This document shows positions 63,805-64,000 of a stretch of DNA of 64,000 nucleotides, piece after piece. The position numbers and the translations under genes were made by a program. Location: contig NZ_LMQI01000001.1 in NCBI RefSeq assembly GCF_001424125.1, positions 461,688 through 525,687 of the forward strand, in the 5' to 3' direction. This DNA comes from Cellulomonas sp. Leaf395. GTDB lineage: Bacteria > Actinomycetota > Actinomycetes > Actinomycetales > Cellulomonadaceae. The notes under the pieces are model-generated. The model made no database searches, was not told the origin of the DNA, and worked only from the letters and a program-made list of their open reading frames with translations. How positions within the stretch are numbered: the stretch's first letter is position 1; every line of letters begins with the position of its first letter.

Positions 63805-64000
63805 CCGTCGACGCCTTCGGGACGGCTGCCCTGCGCGCGGCCGTCCTGGGGGCGTGGCGGGTCTCCCCGGCTCGGTTGCGGGAGGACGCCAACACGGAGG
63901 AGGACCACGCCCGCGGCTACTACCGCGACCGTGTGATTGTCGAGCTCGCGCAGAACGCCGCGGACGCGGCCACCCGCGCGGGGGTGCCGGGTCGCCTGCT
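63801..64000 (+). CDS. Sacsin/Hsp90-like ATPase-domain protein, N-terminal part only
   Basis: The first 66 codons of a gene cut by the window edge. The GTG overlaps the DUF3027 stop (GTGA). The segment GYYRDRVIVELAQNAADAAT has the E-x-x-Q-N-A-x-D-A motif of GHKL ATPases in the sacsin/Hsp90 branch. Actinobacteria commonly carry such a large protein directly after DUF3027. It may be a chaperone-like ATPase; the rest cannot be seen. Confidence 0.85.
   Translation, partial: MTVDAFGTAALRAAVLGAWRVSPARLREDANTEEDHARGYYRDRVIVELAQNAADAATRAGVPGRL

Overview
The window is chromosomal DNA from a high-GC Gram-positive actinobacterium, most likely of the Cellulomonadaceae or a related micrococcal family. 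The reasons are the extreme GC bias at third codon positions, CarD next to ispD-ispF, DUF3263/LytR_C, DUF3027, DUF4031 and DUF4032 proteins, XPB-type helicase genes, CIRCE control of groEL, a PHO box of the actinobacterial GTTCACC type, and many apparently leaderless genes. Coding density is very high and most entries are housekeeping or metabolic. I see no prophage, insertion sequence, integrase or CRISPR array.

Layout. 1-5.3 kb: the end of a SenX3-type sensor kinase, regX3, then a PHO box and the phosphate importer pstSCAB. 5.3-10 kb: a lipoprotein, carD, the MEP-pathway pair ispD-ispF, a DMT exporter divergent from a LysR regulator, and a 71-residue leaderless ORF. 10-17.6 kb: an oxidoreductase, then a glycan-use operon (solute-binding lipoprotein, two permeases, GH127 enzyme) divergent from a LacI regulator. 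17.6-22.2 kb: a 33-bp tandem repeat, a sugar-lactone-oxidase-type flavoprotein, and TetR-MFS-racemase-fold genes. 22.3-27.4 kb: cysS, rlmB, a DUF4032 protein with kinase-like signatures, and a lone MsmK/UgpC-type ATPase that probably energises sugar importers lacking their own ATPase. 27.6-34.8 kb: two PQQ-type propeller proteins, otsB-otsA (trehalose), and a divergent membrane Ser/Thr kinase. 34.9-38.5 kb: a two-gene toxin/immunity-like unit, a membrane protein, a DsbA-like thioredoxin, tRNA-Thr and hisS.

38.6-43.8 kb: a pentapeptide-repeat protein, SGNH hydrolase, ung, DUF3263, LytR_C, a cold-shock protein and a GH15-like protein. 43.9-48.7 kb: groEL with two CIRCE operators, a 19-bp repeat array, an AlaT-like aminotransferase, and a membrane protein divergent from a TetR regulator over a tandem operator. 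48.7-52.6 kb: DUF4031, an orphan WXG100 protein, an HD-family protein with an altered HD motif, and a sensor kinase/response regulator pair. 52.8-64 kb: a class I glutamine amidotransferase, PspA with a TPM-domain partner, XPB helicase with its associated protein, an M20 amidohydrolase, a DksA-type zinc finger, and a cold-shock/DUF3027/sacsin-ATPase operon running off the end.

The most striking unannotated signals are a recurrent TAnnnT element exactly 6-7 bases before the start codon of at least 13 genes (leaderless transcription), the tandem TGAAC-N4-GTTCA operators, a pair of CCACAC/GTGTGG palindromes 20 bp apart, the two tandem-repeat arrays between genes, and the compact toxin-like/immunity-like gene pair at 34.9-35.5 kb.
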